Below the pieces are notes generated by a model. It was not told the origin of the DNA and made no database searches. It saw nothing but the letters and a program-made list of their open reading frames with translations. Shown piece by piece: positions 28,414 through 40,902 of a stretch of 64,000 nucleotides of DNA. A program made the translations under genes and the position numbers. Origin of the DNA: Centropus unirufus (taxonomy: Eukaryota > Chordata > Aves > Cuculiformes > Centropidae); contig VYZI01000033.1 in assembly GCA_013397695.1 (NCBI GenBank), forward strand, positions 1 through 64,000, read 5' to 3'. Position 1 is the first letter of the stretch, and each line of letters begins with the position of its first letter.

Positions 28414-28593
28414 AAAACTCCCAAGCGATTTATATGGATTTATCAGATTGAACAATATTGTAGAAAAGAGAAGGGACCAGGACTTGAACAGAAGAGAATT
28501 CAACCTTCTGATCCAGCAGACCTTCCCAACATGATTTCAGACAGGCCGTACAACATTGCTGTAGTGACACACAGCTACAGAGGGAAAGAGTGA
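28414..28593 (+). other. Open segment with acceptor-like border, stop and poly(A) signal (candidate antisense terminal exon)
   Basis: A strong pyrimidine tract (CTCTCCTCCCTTTTCTTTC) runs into CCTGTAG at 28413. From the next base, 59 codons are open in phase 0 to TGA at 28591-28593. AATAAA follows at 28645-28650. The translation starts KTPKRFIWIYQ and ends THSYRGKE; I do not recognise it. It would lie antisense to PRKCE. Such combinations arise by chance in long introns, and no transcript evidence is available. Confidence 0.2.
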
Positions 28594-29339
28594 GATTTTA
28601 AGATATTCCATAGGAAGGCCAAAAAGTTTTCTAGCTTAGGTATGAATAAAATTCCATTACTTGAAGACAAAAAAAAGAAACTGTGTGTTGAAATAGAATT
28701 TAAATGCTTTTACCAAACAAGACCAAAATGGACAAAGAATAAAGATAACTTTTTTCAAAATTAGCATAGAAGTAGATTAACTTTTGTTCTGCAATGTAAA
28801 AAGGTACACTGACTTCTCAGTTTATTTGGTTCAATGTTTTCTTTGCCATTTTATCCCCTTCCTTTTTTTCCTCCTTCTACTTGGCACTGATGTAGACTGG
28901 GTAAAAAAAAAAAAAAGATAAATCGGAAAGGATATAACTTCTTTTAAATTTTTTTCAAAGAAATTAAGTTCATTTTTTCCCCAAACTCACCCCTTACATT
29001 TAAAGATAAGACAAGCTCTTTTGCTTTTATATAATCAATTCCAGAGGCATTTGATTTCTTTTTCCTCCATCTAGTGAAGCCATGCATGTACATTTTGAAT
29101 CCAAGAGCACCCAAGGGAGAAAAAGAGCATAATAGTCCTGTCTATATCTTAAATAACTTTCTCATTTCTCAAAATTGTTAGTCTTTCCAAGCATCTGAAA
29201 CCATAATCAAGATGAATCACTTTATTTTTGTATTCCATAGAAGAGTTATTTCTTTGCCTGGCTTTTTCTGAAATCTTCAAACAGAAAAACTTTCAGAGCA
29301 TGGGCTGGGGCCTTAAAGGAAGATAACAAAAATAAATTA

Positions 29340-29480
29340 AACTCCGGTGGGTTGCATTATGTAGTGCTCCCTGCCAGCAAAGGGCAAGGCTTGGGCTCTG
29401 GCCACATCCCCCTAATAACCCGGAATGACCTCAGGTGGAGGGGGTTCATAATTCACAGGAATAAGTACCCTTTTCCCAAG
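29340..29480. promoter_or_regulatory. Candidate intronic regulatory patch with CTCF-like motif
   Basis: A GC-richer island in AT-rich DNA. CCAGCAAAGGGCA at 29374-29386 matches the CTCF core CCASYAGRKGGCR at 12 of 13 positions. TGACCTCAGGTGG at 29426-29438 looks like an everted nuclear-receptor half-site pair. Assigned from motifs only. Confidence 0.35.
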
Positions 29481-29769
29481 TCCTTGCTGTATGTACACAC
29501 ACACGGTGATTCACGTAAATAATGATACAACAAACTGATGCGTATGGGTAGGTTACAGAATTTTCATTTAAGTTGATTTCTTTTTTAGAAAACTGGTAGT
29601 AATTCAATAGTAATCAAAATTATTATCAAAAGTGTGGATATGTGTGAGAATAAGCACACACTTTGTTTTTTTCACACTTTGGTTTTTTTTCCCCCTTTGG
29701 TGGCAGATTAGTAACTAATTTCATCTTTCATGCTGTTATTTACAGGGAAATCTGCAGACTGTGAAGAAG

Positions 29770-29782
29770 CCACCAGAGGGCT
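29770..29782 (+). promoter_or_regulatory. CTCF-like motif
   Basis: CCACCAGAGGGCT matches the CTCF core CCASYAGRKGGCR at 12 of 13 positions, missing only the last purine. It has the same orientation as the site at 29374. Binding is inferred, not shown. Confidence 0.4.
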
Positions 29783-32700
29783 CCTGTATTTTCTCCGGTC
29801 AGGTTAAAAAAAAAAAGTTGAGATCAACAAAAAAAACCCCAAGATTGCAATTTTTTCTTTAAAAGTTTAAAAACCAGAATTGAAAGATGGAAAACAAAAG
29901 ACCACTAATGGTGATCTGAATAAGATATGTGGTAGCTGCAAATCATTTGAGAAAAAATAAAAATCCCCATATTTTGAAGGCTGTTTTAATGCCCACGTTC
30001 ATACATGCACCATGAAGCAAAATGGATCAAGAAACTGAGTTCAACCTGTAAGCATTTCAGTGACATGAAAGCCTAATTACCTGGCACACTGTCTATCTAG
30101 GGATGCCTAAAAATTGCTTTTAAAAGGAATCTGGAAAAAAACCCAAACCCACCACAACACAACCAAGACACCTCAACAGTGAAAAGGAAAACTTCATTGA
30201 GATGCTACAAGGGCCTCAAAATTGTCTTCCAAGAACCAGTACCCACATCTGCAAAAAGAACCTTTCCGTTCATGAAAAGAAGTTAAAAAAAAATTTAAAG
30301 CCAGGCCCGATCAAAGCAGCAAAATCACATATGCACACTTGAAAACAGCCTTAAAATAGATAGAATTAATTACATTCCAGTTCACAACCTGAAGGGAGTG
30401 GTTTGGTGACTGTAAAAATGGAAATCCATGTGAACGGTCTGATGTCACAAGATAAACCAATACCTTCACAACATGTGATAGGAGAGATGGCATTTTTTAA
30501 AGACTGCATGATGAAGCTGCATTCCCTGAACTCCAGGTAGGGTGCTGCAGGGGGAGCAGTAGGGAATCTTTGGCAGCTGAAACAATTCAAACAAGTCAGA
30601 TTTAGTGAGTTAAGCCTACAGAAACTAACAGTACTAATTCCCTGTCTCTCACTTCTAGTAAACAAGTAGGCAGAGCCATTAGAGATGCACAGCATGGAAA
30701 TTATTTGCCCAACAGTGAGCACAAAAAGCTGTAGCATTTTGGAGCAATTTAATAATAACATAGAAAAAGAGGTGAGGAATAAATATCTTTAGAACCCTAC
30801 ATTTATGGTTCACTATTTGGGACTAATAAAGGCTATAATTCAACATTAAAATGGATCCTGCACAATTTAAAACAATTGTTAATAAAACCACAGTAAGACT
30901 GTAAGGACGCAGACTTGCTCATAAAAGCATTTTTAACTCAGTCTGCATTCCCAGTTTTATATGAAAAAATACGTTATCAAAACAAAGACAGAATGGAACC
31001 AGTCAGTAATATGGAGAAGCTATTTTCTAAAATTTAGATGCAGGAATTAATAGAAACATAGCAAAATTAAATACATGTTTTGTTAAACTACTTGCAAGAT
31101 ATGGAAGCAATTCTTACCCAATTACTAAGGAGAAGCTGAAATTATATATGCATGTATAAACTAAGGGATACTAAGTTTGACAGCACAGGGATCTCAACTT
31201 AGTGGTCCATGGTCTGTAGAATGTTCAAAATGTAGTGAAAAAACATTCTAGTATGTGTATACTTATATCCCCATAACTCTGGCAATTAAAACAGGAAAAT
31301 TTGAGTAATGAATGATCTTACAAGGCAGAACCTTGACCAGTATTAATCTGTTTATAAATCAAAATTATACATGTAACGTCGGAAAGCAAAACACTCTGAT
31401 GGTGTTACCGGGTGTAACAGAGAAGCAGAGTACTCCTGGATAGAAAAAGGTGTATATTATTTTTTTTTAAAAGTAAATACAATCGTAACTGTCACATGCC
31501 TTCGGATTTTGGTGTCAGTAATGAAACTCTCATAATTGGTGTTGAAATTTGATGTAGGGATTTCTGTTTGTTATCAAGTGGAAGCAAAAATTATTCCAAG
31601 GAATACAGGTAGTGCAAGTAATAATTCTGGGCTACTATCAGACCATGCCTCTGTGTCAAGTCTGAGACCTTGTCAGTGTCCAACTGGACACCAACTTCAA
31701 TAGGAGGACGCTCCAAGATGGAAAAAGTTAGCAGTCCTGTGAGCTTCTGTATTTGGTGACATCTGTAGCATCTCAGCACTATCTGGAAGACATGGAAGGG
31801 CCCTCCAAATTTCTTCTAGACTAGAAGACAGCTATAATACACCCTGCATAATGATCATAATGATACCCAATAGTAACAGTGATCGCAAAAAATAATAACA
31901 ATAATCATCTAATATCTCTAGAATAAATACCAAAGAAACGATTATTTACTAAAGACTCATCCAAATCTGTCAAGGTCACACATTCTAGCAATGCCATTTA
32001 ACAACAATTTAAAAAAAAGGTATGTAGCATTATTCCTTTGTAATTTCAAACTTGTATCTCGGAACTGATGTGCCTAATTTTCTCTGAAAGTCCCTCGTGC
32101 AGGTCTCTGCTAGCATGGAACTTGCAGACGACCATTTTCAGCCACACTGGTCTCATTTCAGCCGTGCTAGAGTAAGGGTCAAAATAGGTTACATACTGGA
32201 ACACTAGTCACAGCAACTGCTTTATTTCCCCCCTCTGCTTTTCCATAAACAGCAGAGAAGTTTGACATTAAGCCAAATACTTATTTATAGATAATATTTA
32301 TTTTTAGGTATTTATTTTAGTCACTGGAGAACAATTGCAGCTAAATGTACATATTAATATCTGGAAATCTATTTTTTTTTTAATATCCTCTGTCAATGTA
32401 AATTTTTCATCACGCTGCCTAACTGCACGGTGCCCTCTGTACGCAGGCTGTGTGTTTTAACCACAAACATTCCCACTGCATCTGGTAGCTCCATGATTTG
32501 CCTAAGTAAAGGACACAATCCTAACCCCCCCTCAGTTTTGGTTTTTTTTTTCTCTGATTGCTCTGCACACTGAAGTAAATGCTGGAAGAAGAATCGAGCC
32601 TTGGGATTTTGCATAATTCTATGACCCAAGTGAGCTGGTCATTGCTAACAGAACCAAGTTTCATACAAACTCTTGGCACAATAATCTTGACCTAGCCGTT

Positions 32701-32950
32701 CAATTCAGAGCCGTTCATTCCCGCTGTCGAATGGGAATGGTTGCAGCTTCAACACCGTGGTTGCTGCTTACACAGGCAGGACAGCATGGAATGAAAATTG
32801 AGAGTCCTCTTTTGCAGGCCAGTGCTTTTCTACTACTGAATTAATGCGTAAAATTCCATGCTTCTGTCAGGGATTCTTCTTGTCCTTTATAAAGCAGCAA
32901 CTTCTTCTCTTTACATGTTCTCCCTATTCCCCCTTGCCCTCTTCTGTCAG

Positions 32951-33047
32951 ACTGATTTGTCCTACACTCCGGACAAGGCCTGAATCGACCTCAGCCTCCG
33001 TGTTTGCCAGTTATTTCTTGGCAAATGTTCCGGTCAACCTCTGCAAG
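32951..33047 (+). other. Candidate internal exon antisense to PRKCE (unverified)
   Basis: A long pyrimidine-rich run (32901-32950, ending CTTGCCCTCTTCTGTCAG) precedes this 97-nt segment, and CTGCAAG|GTAAGAAAT follows it. Both splice sites are close to consensus. One of three frames is open throughout (LICPTLRTRPE to VPVNLCK); the other two contain stops. The protein is not recognised, so a non-coding RNA exon or an unused pseudo-exon is as likely. The surrounding 32.7-33.3 kb keeps more CpG than neighbouring intron. Confidence 0.25.
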
Positions 33048-33299
33048 GTAAGAAATTGCTGCTTACGCCATTCTGCAGACTGATAACTGAGCTGGAAACT
33101 AGAAGAGTAGGGAACACAGCTTCAAGTGCCAGTAAACTCTGTAATACCAGTGCAAGGTATTTCAGCCAGATCTTACGTTTCAGCTATCAGCACAGATTTT
33201 CACAAGTTTCTGTGTTGCTTGCAGCTCAGAGGGATGCAGCCATTGCACTGAACAGAGGCTTGAAGAGGCATAAAGCCATGTGCACGTGATTAATGCTCA

Positions 33300-36200
33300 C
33301 AACTCCTCACAAAACCTTCCCAATTCATTTTTCTCTATGGAAAAGAGGAAATGGTATGGACAGAAAACCCCCAGAAAAACAATTCAGCGATCAGCAGTTA
33401 AAATCACTGAGCATGCAGGATGCCCGACAGCTATCCCAGCTTTCTCAGGTTTGGATTGCTGCTGCAGTAGGTGGGAAGTGACCTATTACCAAGTTTCTTA
33501 TTTTCTTTTTCAACATTTGATATTACTTTCTACTGAAAAAAAAAAAAGCAACATAATTCCTCACCTTGTGATCCACTGATTTTACAGTTTTTCAAAAGAT
33601 GCAGACACCAATTACTACCAGTGCTTTTAGAAGCATTGTGAGGGCAGAATACAATGCAAACCCTGTACAATTTTTCTCCCCTGCAAAAAAGCCATAATGC
33701 CTTTTCTATTATTAATGATAACTTAGAACATTCCAAAATGTTGTAAGGTAGTTACTGGACCTACATTCTACCTAGGCCATTAACTGTTTCTCTGATTATA
33801 CCAAAATGCATCTCAATTCCCCATCTACCTCCCTGCTACAATTGCTTCATCAATATTCATAAGATTCAAGAGCTTGATATTGACTACCGCATCTAATGGA
33901 CTCATTATGCAAAGTCACTGTGACCTCTCAAGCAATTCTACTTTTTTGACTTCTCTAGATGCTTGCTCAAAGTGTTTTGAGACATAGACTGATGCAGGAA
34001 CAACTAGAGAGGGACAAAACCCACCACAGCATCTTTGGCTGACAGTACTCCTCTAGGATGGGACTTTTTCCACAATGGGATGAGATGTCACGCAACACTA
34101 AAAGTTCTCTCACGATACCTACAACTTAATAGAAGCCCTTGTTATCACAAAGCAGAAAGAAGTAGTTAATATTAACTGATCATTATTAGCATTCATTACG
34201 GAAAATCAATCTGATTATGCTATAGCCTCCTGCTGCAGTCAGCTGGGTTATTCTGATATTTACATAATATTGAGCTCCTGCTAACCAAAGCGATGGTGGT
34301 TATATAACACCTTTCAATGTCATGGTGATTCTGTAAACAAAATCCATTCAGTTTATCAGCACCAAGGTACAAAACAAATGCATTTTGCAAACAGTTTCTA
34401 ATAGCAAATCTTCTACTGCTTTGTATAGTGACAAGCATTCTTCTTTGGAAAGATAAGAATAAACCAGTATGACCTATAGTATGATTTCATCTTCTATTCT
34501 CAAAACCTCTCTCTGGAAGAACGATATTCAATAAGAACTCAAATTAACAAACAAAACAAAAAAACCCCAATTCTTTTCCATTTTTTTTAGAAAATTTAAG
34601 GAGTGAGAAAAAAAAGTTAGGCAAATTCTAGAGCCAAAATCCGGAATAAGGTGTTAAATTAAGAAAACTAGCCCACAAGAATGAATGACCTCAAAGGAAG
34701 GTGAGTACATTGTCATTTAGAGAGGGTTTTTTAAGAACATAACTCAGAAACTATCATCTGGGTTCAAGAATCATTTAGGAAAAATATTTAGGAAAAATAT
34801 TACTTGTACAACAGCAGCTGTTCTCTTATGGTTAACTATGAAATTATCATTGGGTTGTTTGCTGCTAGACTATATCTGATCAAATCTAGATGGGAAAAAA
34901 TTGTACACATACATTTTCAGGGTCCTGTGCCATCCATTCTCTACTTCACCATACCTTCAGATATTTTTTTGTGGATCTATTACTACATGGGTCAAAGTTA
35001 GGATGACTGTCAGGTTGGTTCTCTTCTCCACTGTGGAATAATGTTCTCAGTCAAAACATTTTCATTCGTATTTCAATATTAAATCCAAATTCAATATCAA
35101 GACTACTCAAATTAATCTAAATAAATTATATTACATATATATATATAAGCACAAAACATTAGCACATTATTCTGTTCTTTAATGTAAACATAAGGTTAAG
35201 ACTTTTAGAATATAAGCATGTCTTGGTTTTGGGCTAGACCATTTTGAGTGTGCCAAAGCAGAACAGGTTTTCATTACAATGCTTTAATCTCTACTGAAAA
35301 TTACCCTAACCTAAATATAAGCTTCATGTACTTCAAATAATTTACAGATACTTAACTGAAAATTTTAATATCTTGAAAAGGTGAAGCATTTCTTATCGAT
35401 CTGAAACCCAGTCAAATGGCAAGACTAAAGCAAATTGTCAGTCATAGTTGGAAAGTAGAAGCAATAGCTTTTTCTACTTGAGCACAGGTGCATCTATAGT
35501 TAATCTCCTTGGTTTAAAACATGACTCATGTGGCATTCTCATCCTTCAAACAAAAACACAGCAGAATGTAGGCATCTTTTATTTAAACTTGAATTTCACT
35601 ACATCTGAGACTCTTCTCAAGTAAAGGCAGAGTAAGATGAGAGCCATATTTGACCTATTTTATACAGCACTATAGCTATTTGGTTTAGAAACATACCTAA
35701 AAATTATACAACACAGTTCACTATTAAGTCTGTATTATTTTAATTCCTCATACTGACAGTAAAACTACATTCTGATGCAGGATAACCTTAAAACACAGCT
35801 CAAAAAAAAGTGATTGCCTAATCAGCATAATACACAGGTACAGCATTCACATTTGTGTCCAGTGTAAAGGCCCAAATTTTATCTTCATTCAGAAATTTCC
35901 ATTTTCTTTTGGAGCAATAGGATCTAAAAGAACAACACTTTTCTTCATGGGGACTAAAACTAAAAATTCAAAGCACATGTTCTCACTCTGTTTCACAGCT
36001 GAGGTATCTGCCAACTAGGAACTCTGTCAGCAAAAACTGAACACTGCAAAAATTTCCAAGGTAGAACTAATTAGAAAGCAAGAGCAATGAACCCAAATGT
36101 TATGACATCAAAACTCTAAACCTCTGCTTAGTATTCAGATGCATGTTTCAAGTGAGAGCATTTAAGAATATGCACTGGCACCTCTGATTTACAGAACTGC

Positions 36201-39200
36201 AAAAATTAATTCCCCAAATGTAACAAATAGAGACGCGTTTGCCATTTATCACACACAGTCACTATTCATACTTACATACAAGAACATCAACGGATACAAA
36301 TTAATGGATTAGTTTAGCTGCTGGTATCACAGCTATGTGGAATCTGCTGAGGGTATGTGGAGTGTGTGTAAATCTTCAGCACGTGCTCAAGTAGGGATCA
36401 CAGGGGACTGAACAAATTAGCAGTTATGGACAGGGAGAGGGTGGGACCTTGCTCTTGAAGCCAGGCCAAGGCAGGAAACAGCAGACCATGACTATGTAAC
36501 ATAACTATGTGCTGCCTCCCAAACAGAGCAGCCTTGGAAGACTGCAGTCAGCTGAGGGTAAGGTGCAAATCATTCTTAAAGGACTCGGATCTTACCTTCA
36601 AAAATTAAGCTTCACTGCAAACAAATAGGCAAGTAGAGTTTATTATTTTAAGTTCCTTACTTTATGTTTTCTAAGTCCTAATTATTAGTCATTTCCACAC
36701 CCCCAAGTACTTAGGCAGGCCTATTTATTGATTACCCTTCCTACCAATGCTTTCTAACATTTGAATTCAAGGCACTTCATTTACATCACGAATGTGTGCT
36801 GAAAACCTAAATAGCTGCCATGCTTATTTCTAAATATAACCCTGCTCTGCATCTGCTTCTGATCCTACCATGTCTCTGGGCAGAAAGATTCCAAATTTTT
36901 AGGAAGCTGCAGTGTTTAATGTAAAAGAACCTGGTAGCTATGTGAAGGAAGTTGCCTGGCTTCATTTTGCAACTGCTAAAAAGTCTATCAGCCTCTCAGA
37001 CATCTCTTCCGAATTCACCGTGAATACCAGTAGAACAGAAAAAAAGAAAAATGCATAAAGACTGCGTATAAACCCTCTATGAATGGTGCTAAGAATCAAG
37101 AGAAATTACAGTATTCTTCAAGTTAAAAATTGCTACCAAATTTTGCCACTGTCTGTGACCACTGCTGTTGTGGTAGCTCCGTTTAACAACTAAGCAAACA
37201 CTGATTACCCTGTAACTCTTGCTTTTCCTCCCTTTGGGAAACCATCCATCAGACATAAATTACAAAGGCAAGCAATGACAAATTGAAGCCCTTTTTCACA
37301 GAACCTCAACAGCCTGCAACACTAGTTCTGCATTTAGACCCTTGCAGAAGCACGGAGCTCCTGTAAGATCAAGTTGCACAGGTTCAGTTCTAAACCTGTG
37401 CCTACAACAGCATCAGCGCAACGACACACCAAGGTCAAAACTGAGCTCTGAGTGTCAGCAGAAAACCAAACAGGATCTATGGAAACTTTTTCAATGGCAA
37501 CAACGGACCTGGAGTAAGTTACTTAAGTGCTCATAGTCTTTCATCTCCCTAAAACCAGATACTTTTGCTGCAAAGCACCATCTACAGTCTGAATATAGCA
37601 ATCAAAAAATAGAACTTATAACTGTGTGACATGATATAAATTTATCTTGTTACCTTTAGTAAAACAGCTTCTAGACCTCAAGATCATTTTGTTCTTTCAA
37701 TAAAGGAACTGTTTGTAAGGAAAAGCAAAACCTAACCAAAATATGAGTCATGCAAATTCAGGTAAGGTTGGATTGTGTAATCAGCACAACTTCAGACCAG
37801 CACAACAAATCTGACTGAAAGAGATGAATTTTGCATGGATGCTTTTCAGTTCAACCATCTGATTAAATTTATATTATGATAATTCTAGTAATCCTAATCT
37901 GTAAGGTTACCATAGAAACATCACCTTATTTCAAAAATACTTTATTTGCTGTTGCCACAATAGGTATGTAACAAAGTAACAACTACTGTTACCAAAATAA
38001 AAAGAATGTGAAATCAGCTAAAATTCAATAAGGAACGATCCAAACCCCTCCAGGCTGAAGGTTTAAAGAACAGATTTGGTGGTCCTGGTGGATGGATGCT
38101 CCACAGAACAGCAGACTTGTTTTGTTCCCTGCAGATTTTTCCCCCCCATGAGATGGAGAAGCCCTAGCAACAGACTCACTTCCTAAAGCTCTTGATCCTC
38201 TTTCATTAGGAATCACAATTACAGATGAGATATTTGTATTTCATGACATAGTATAATTTATAGGTTTTTATGGGAGGTCTTCAGGATGGGGGTGGTCAAT
38301 GCCAAAGACTGGACTGTTACACTAGAACATGCTCTCAGCTCAGTGAAGCATGGCACACTCTCAGACTATTAAGCCCCTCACATCACAAGAGGACTCAACA
38401 GGGGCACAAGCTTGCCCTGTGGCCAGAAGTCAAACTCTCTACCAGATCCATGAATCAACAACTACGTGGTGCACAGAAAGAGATGATGCAAGCAGCCTGT
38501 TCTTTTACATTACATTTGTTTTGGCAAACTTGTGGCCAATGTAATGAGAATTTTCCAACAGACCCTGAAAAGAAAAATAAAAAAAGTGAGCTAGAGAAAC
38601 AGCAGACAAAATGGAGCTGCCCATGACAAAGTGCTTCCATAAAACCTGGAATTACAAAAGTGTCTTCCTACCACTTTGAGATGAACTCTTTAAGGGCTTC
38701 TGAGCCCACCAAGAAGGTTCTTCTCCACCAAGCCATTTATTTTCCACTGGGCTCATAGGAGCGTAATTATCTTTGACACTTCTTCTGTCACATTTGAAGT
38801 AAGCCAAGAAGTTCCCAGAAAGAACAATATCTTCTTCATTAGGAAAGAGGGGACCCAGACACAGAAAAATGGAATGCTTAGAAGCTGTTCCCAGGGGGAA
38901 TGTATACTGGGACACAGAGGAAAGAAACACGCTACAAATCATGAGAGGCAAGAGGCCCAAACAACATGGACTTTCCATAGAATATTTCTTTTCCAATCCA
39001 CCCTTTAAGTTTTAACAAATTGTCATCACCGTGTTTTGAATACAATGTACTCAAGCGTGAAGTGTTTCAAATCTCTTTTATGAGTTTCTATATTTAGGAC
39101 AGCAGCTCCTAAAAAAACTCAGGAAGTTTCTGTTCCAAAGTTATTTTCTCAAAATGCAATGCTGAGTGGAAGTACTATTTACGAGAAATTCAGTTTTAAA

Positions 39201-40040
39201 AGTCTCATGCCAGTTCAGGAGGCTGAGTTAAGATAACAGATTTATTTATTCATTCATTTTATTTCAATTGACAAAAACCTTTCTGGAAAGGGAAATTTTT
39301 CTGGGAAAATGGCTGGGAGAGGGTGAGAAACAAGATTTTTGATAAAATTCTGCATTGTTTTCAGAAGCTTCATTGCAAGATGTATTTTTGCTAAAATAAA
39401 AAGAAAAAAAAAAACAAAAACAAAAAAATCCCAACCCCAAAAACTCTCATAGAAAGAAAAAAATATTTCCTGTCCTGTTTTGGCATCGTGCCTTTCAGTG
39501 GCCAATAATAATAGGCCAGTAAAAACAGAGCACAACGCACAGGATCCAAGTGTTTCCTCCAGATGCACCTGCATACGTCCCTTTGCCTCGCATATGGAGT
39601 ACTGCCTCTCCTGAATCTCATCTTTGCCGAATGATATTTTGAAAGAATAACTCCTAGTTCCATCAACAGGATCTGAGTTTCTCAGCATTCCGATTACCTC
39701 CTATAGGTTGTTCCACAAGAAAGAGCATCCAGCGTGGAAATAATCGAAGACAAGAAAGCATTGTTTTATCTACAGCTTGGGTATGAGAGTTAAGGTAAGG
39801 GAAACAAAATTGCACATTTCTGAAACCGAAATCAAAAGAGAGATACAAATGAGAAAAGCAGCTTAGACTAAACTTTTACAGGACCTGCATTTGCTATTAA
39901 GCATGCAAGAGAAATACATTGTTACATTTCCATTGTTAGTACTGCTAGATTGCACTGCGGAATTTCTTTAGCCAACACTAAAAATGTCTGCTGCGTTAGC
40001 CAAAGACACTTCAACATGCCAATAATGAGTTTTATTAAGT
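33300..40040. other. AT-rich intronic DNA without a supported gene
   Basis: It contains a 13-bp tandem duplication (34773-34798), an (AT)n run near 35135-35147, a slightly GC-richer unclassified patch at about 36340-36570, and an A-rich tract at 39394-39430 after AATAAA. The open frames of 114 codons (38652-38996, minus) and 144 codons (39254-39688, minus) match nothing I know. The second crosses the A-rich tract. Confidence 0.55.
34773..34798. repeat. 13-bp tandem duplication
   Basis: ATTTAGGAAAAAT occurs twice back to back, which looks like replication slippage. Confidence 0.85.
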
Positions 40041-40164
40041 TTAATCGCAACGATCCTTGCTGAAGATGTACAGGGGAAGGTGTCAGTCAAACTACATTAG
40101 AACTTATTCCACTGGGCTTGTAAAAGTGATTTTAGAAAGCACAAAAAGGAAGTGTGCAGCCTTT

Positions 40165-40342
40165 CGTCTGCATGACTGCTCGGCTAGGGTACCTCCCGTT
40201 CCTGATTCCCGGTTTGCAGAATACTGGGAAACAACAGAAGCAGAAGCACGAGCGGTTTGTTTAAAGTAAAACATCCTCCACCGTGGAACTTCATCGGGCT
40301 CTCAGGCTCAGCAAGCAGCGGAGCGCTGCAGTGTTATTGCAC
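40165..40342. other. CpG-dense patch in intron
   Basis: I count 11 CpG dinucleotides in about 178 bp, while neighbouring intron has very few. Base composition is close to balanced. It is too short for a classical CpG island, but it stands out as a possible enhancer or alternative promoter. An open frame spans part of it (40057-40269, plus), without recognisable product. Confidence 0.45.
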
Positions 40343-40800
40343 GTGAAAGGATGAGGCATAGAGGCTCTCAGACACAAGAGGGGCATGCAGCATCAGGAAA
40401 GGACAGCAGTGCAGAGAATCCTCATCTTGCAGAAACACAAACAGGGAAACACTCCTTTAATGAGAAGAGATACAAATCTGCTGCAATTCCCAATCACTCA
40501 TCAGGTTTAGATGGCGATCCCAGCCTCTGGATGTAGGTGCAAACCAATATTAATCACATCATTATTTTCCAGTTGCTGCAATTTCATGGGTGCGAGAACC
40601 AGACTATTCCACATCAGAAGAATCACACTTTCTTTGTTACTTTTCTGTCTTCAGTCTGTTCTATACGATCTACTAATACTACTATAATTTCAGCTTTTTC
40701 TGGAAATGCATACCAACATTTAAGTTGACATCTATTTTACAATATTTGATCTATTTTACCCTCATAGTTTTAAAAAAGTTGTTATAGAGTAAACAAAACA

Positions 40801-40902
40801 AATAATAATCTAATAATCAATAATAATCTAATAATTNNNNNNNNNNNNNNNNNNNNNNNNNNNNNNNNNNNNNNNNNNNATAATAATAATATAATAATCT
40901 CC
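40801..40902. repeat. TAA-rich minisatellite interrupted by an assembly gap
   Basis: An 18-bp unit AATAATAATCTAATAATC fills 40801-40818 and 40819-40836, differing only in the last base. After the gap, ATAATAATAAT sequence continues to 40902. The true copy number is unknown. Confidence 0.85.
40837..40879. other. Assembly gap, 43 N
   Basis: Unresolved bases sit inside the TAA-rich repeat, probably because reads could not bridge it. Confidence 0.99.

Noticed and set aside
30530..30600. PRKCE C1A exon on the minus strand
   Set aside because: The superficial likeness to a GGAGCAGTAGG block does not continue; no cysteine-rich C1 reading frame is present.
38652..38996. 114-codon minus-strand open frame
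   Set aside because: No homology recognised, no clear exon borders, and composition typical of chance frames.
39330..39430. Processed retrocopy ending in AATAAA plus an A-rich tail
   Set aside because: The upstream sequence matches no gene I recognise, and I could not find a target-site duplication.
39254..39688. 144-codon minus-strand open frame
   Set aside because: It crosses an A-rich tract that encodes a poly-Phe stretch; there is no recognisable domain, and flanking splice sites are unconvincing.
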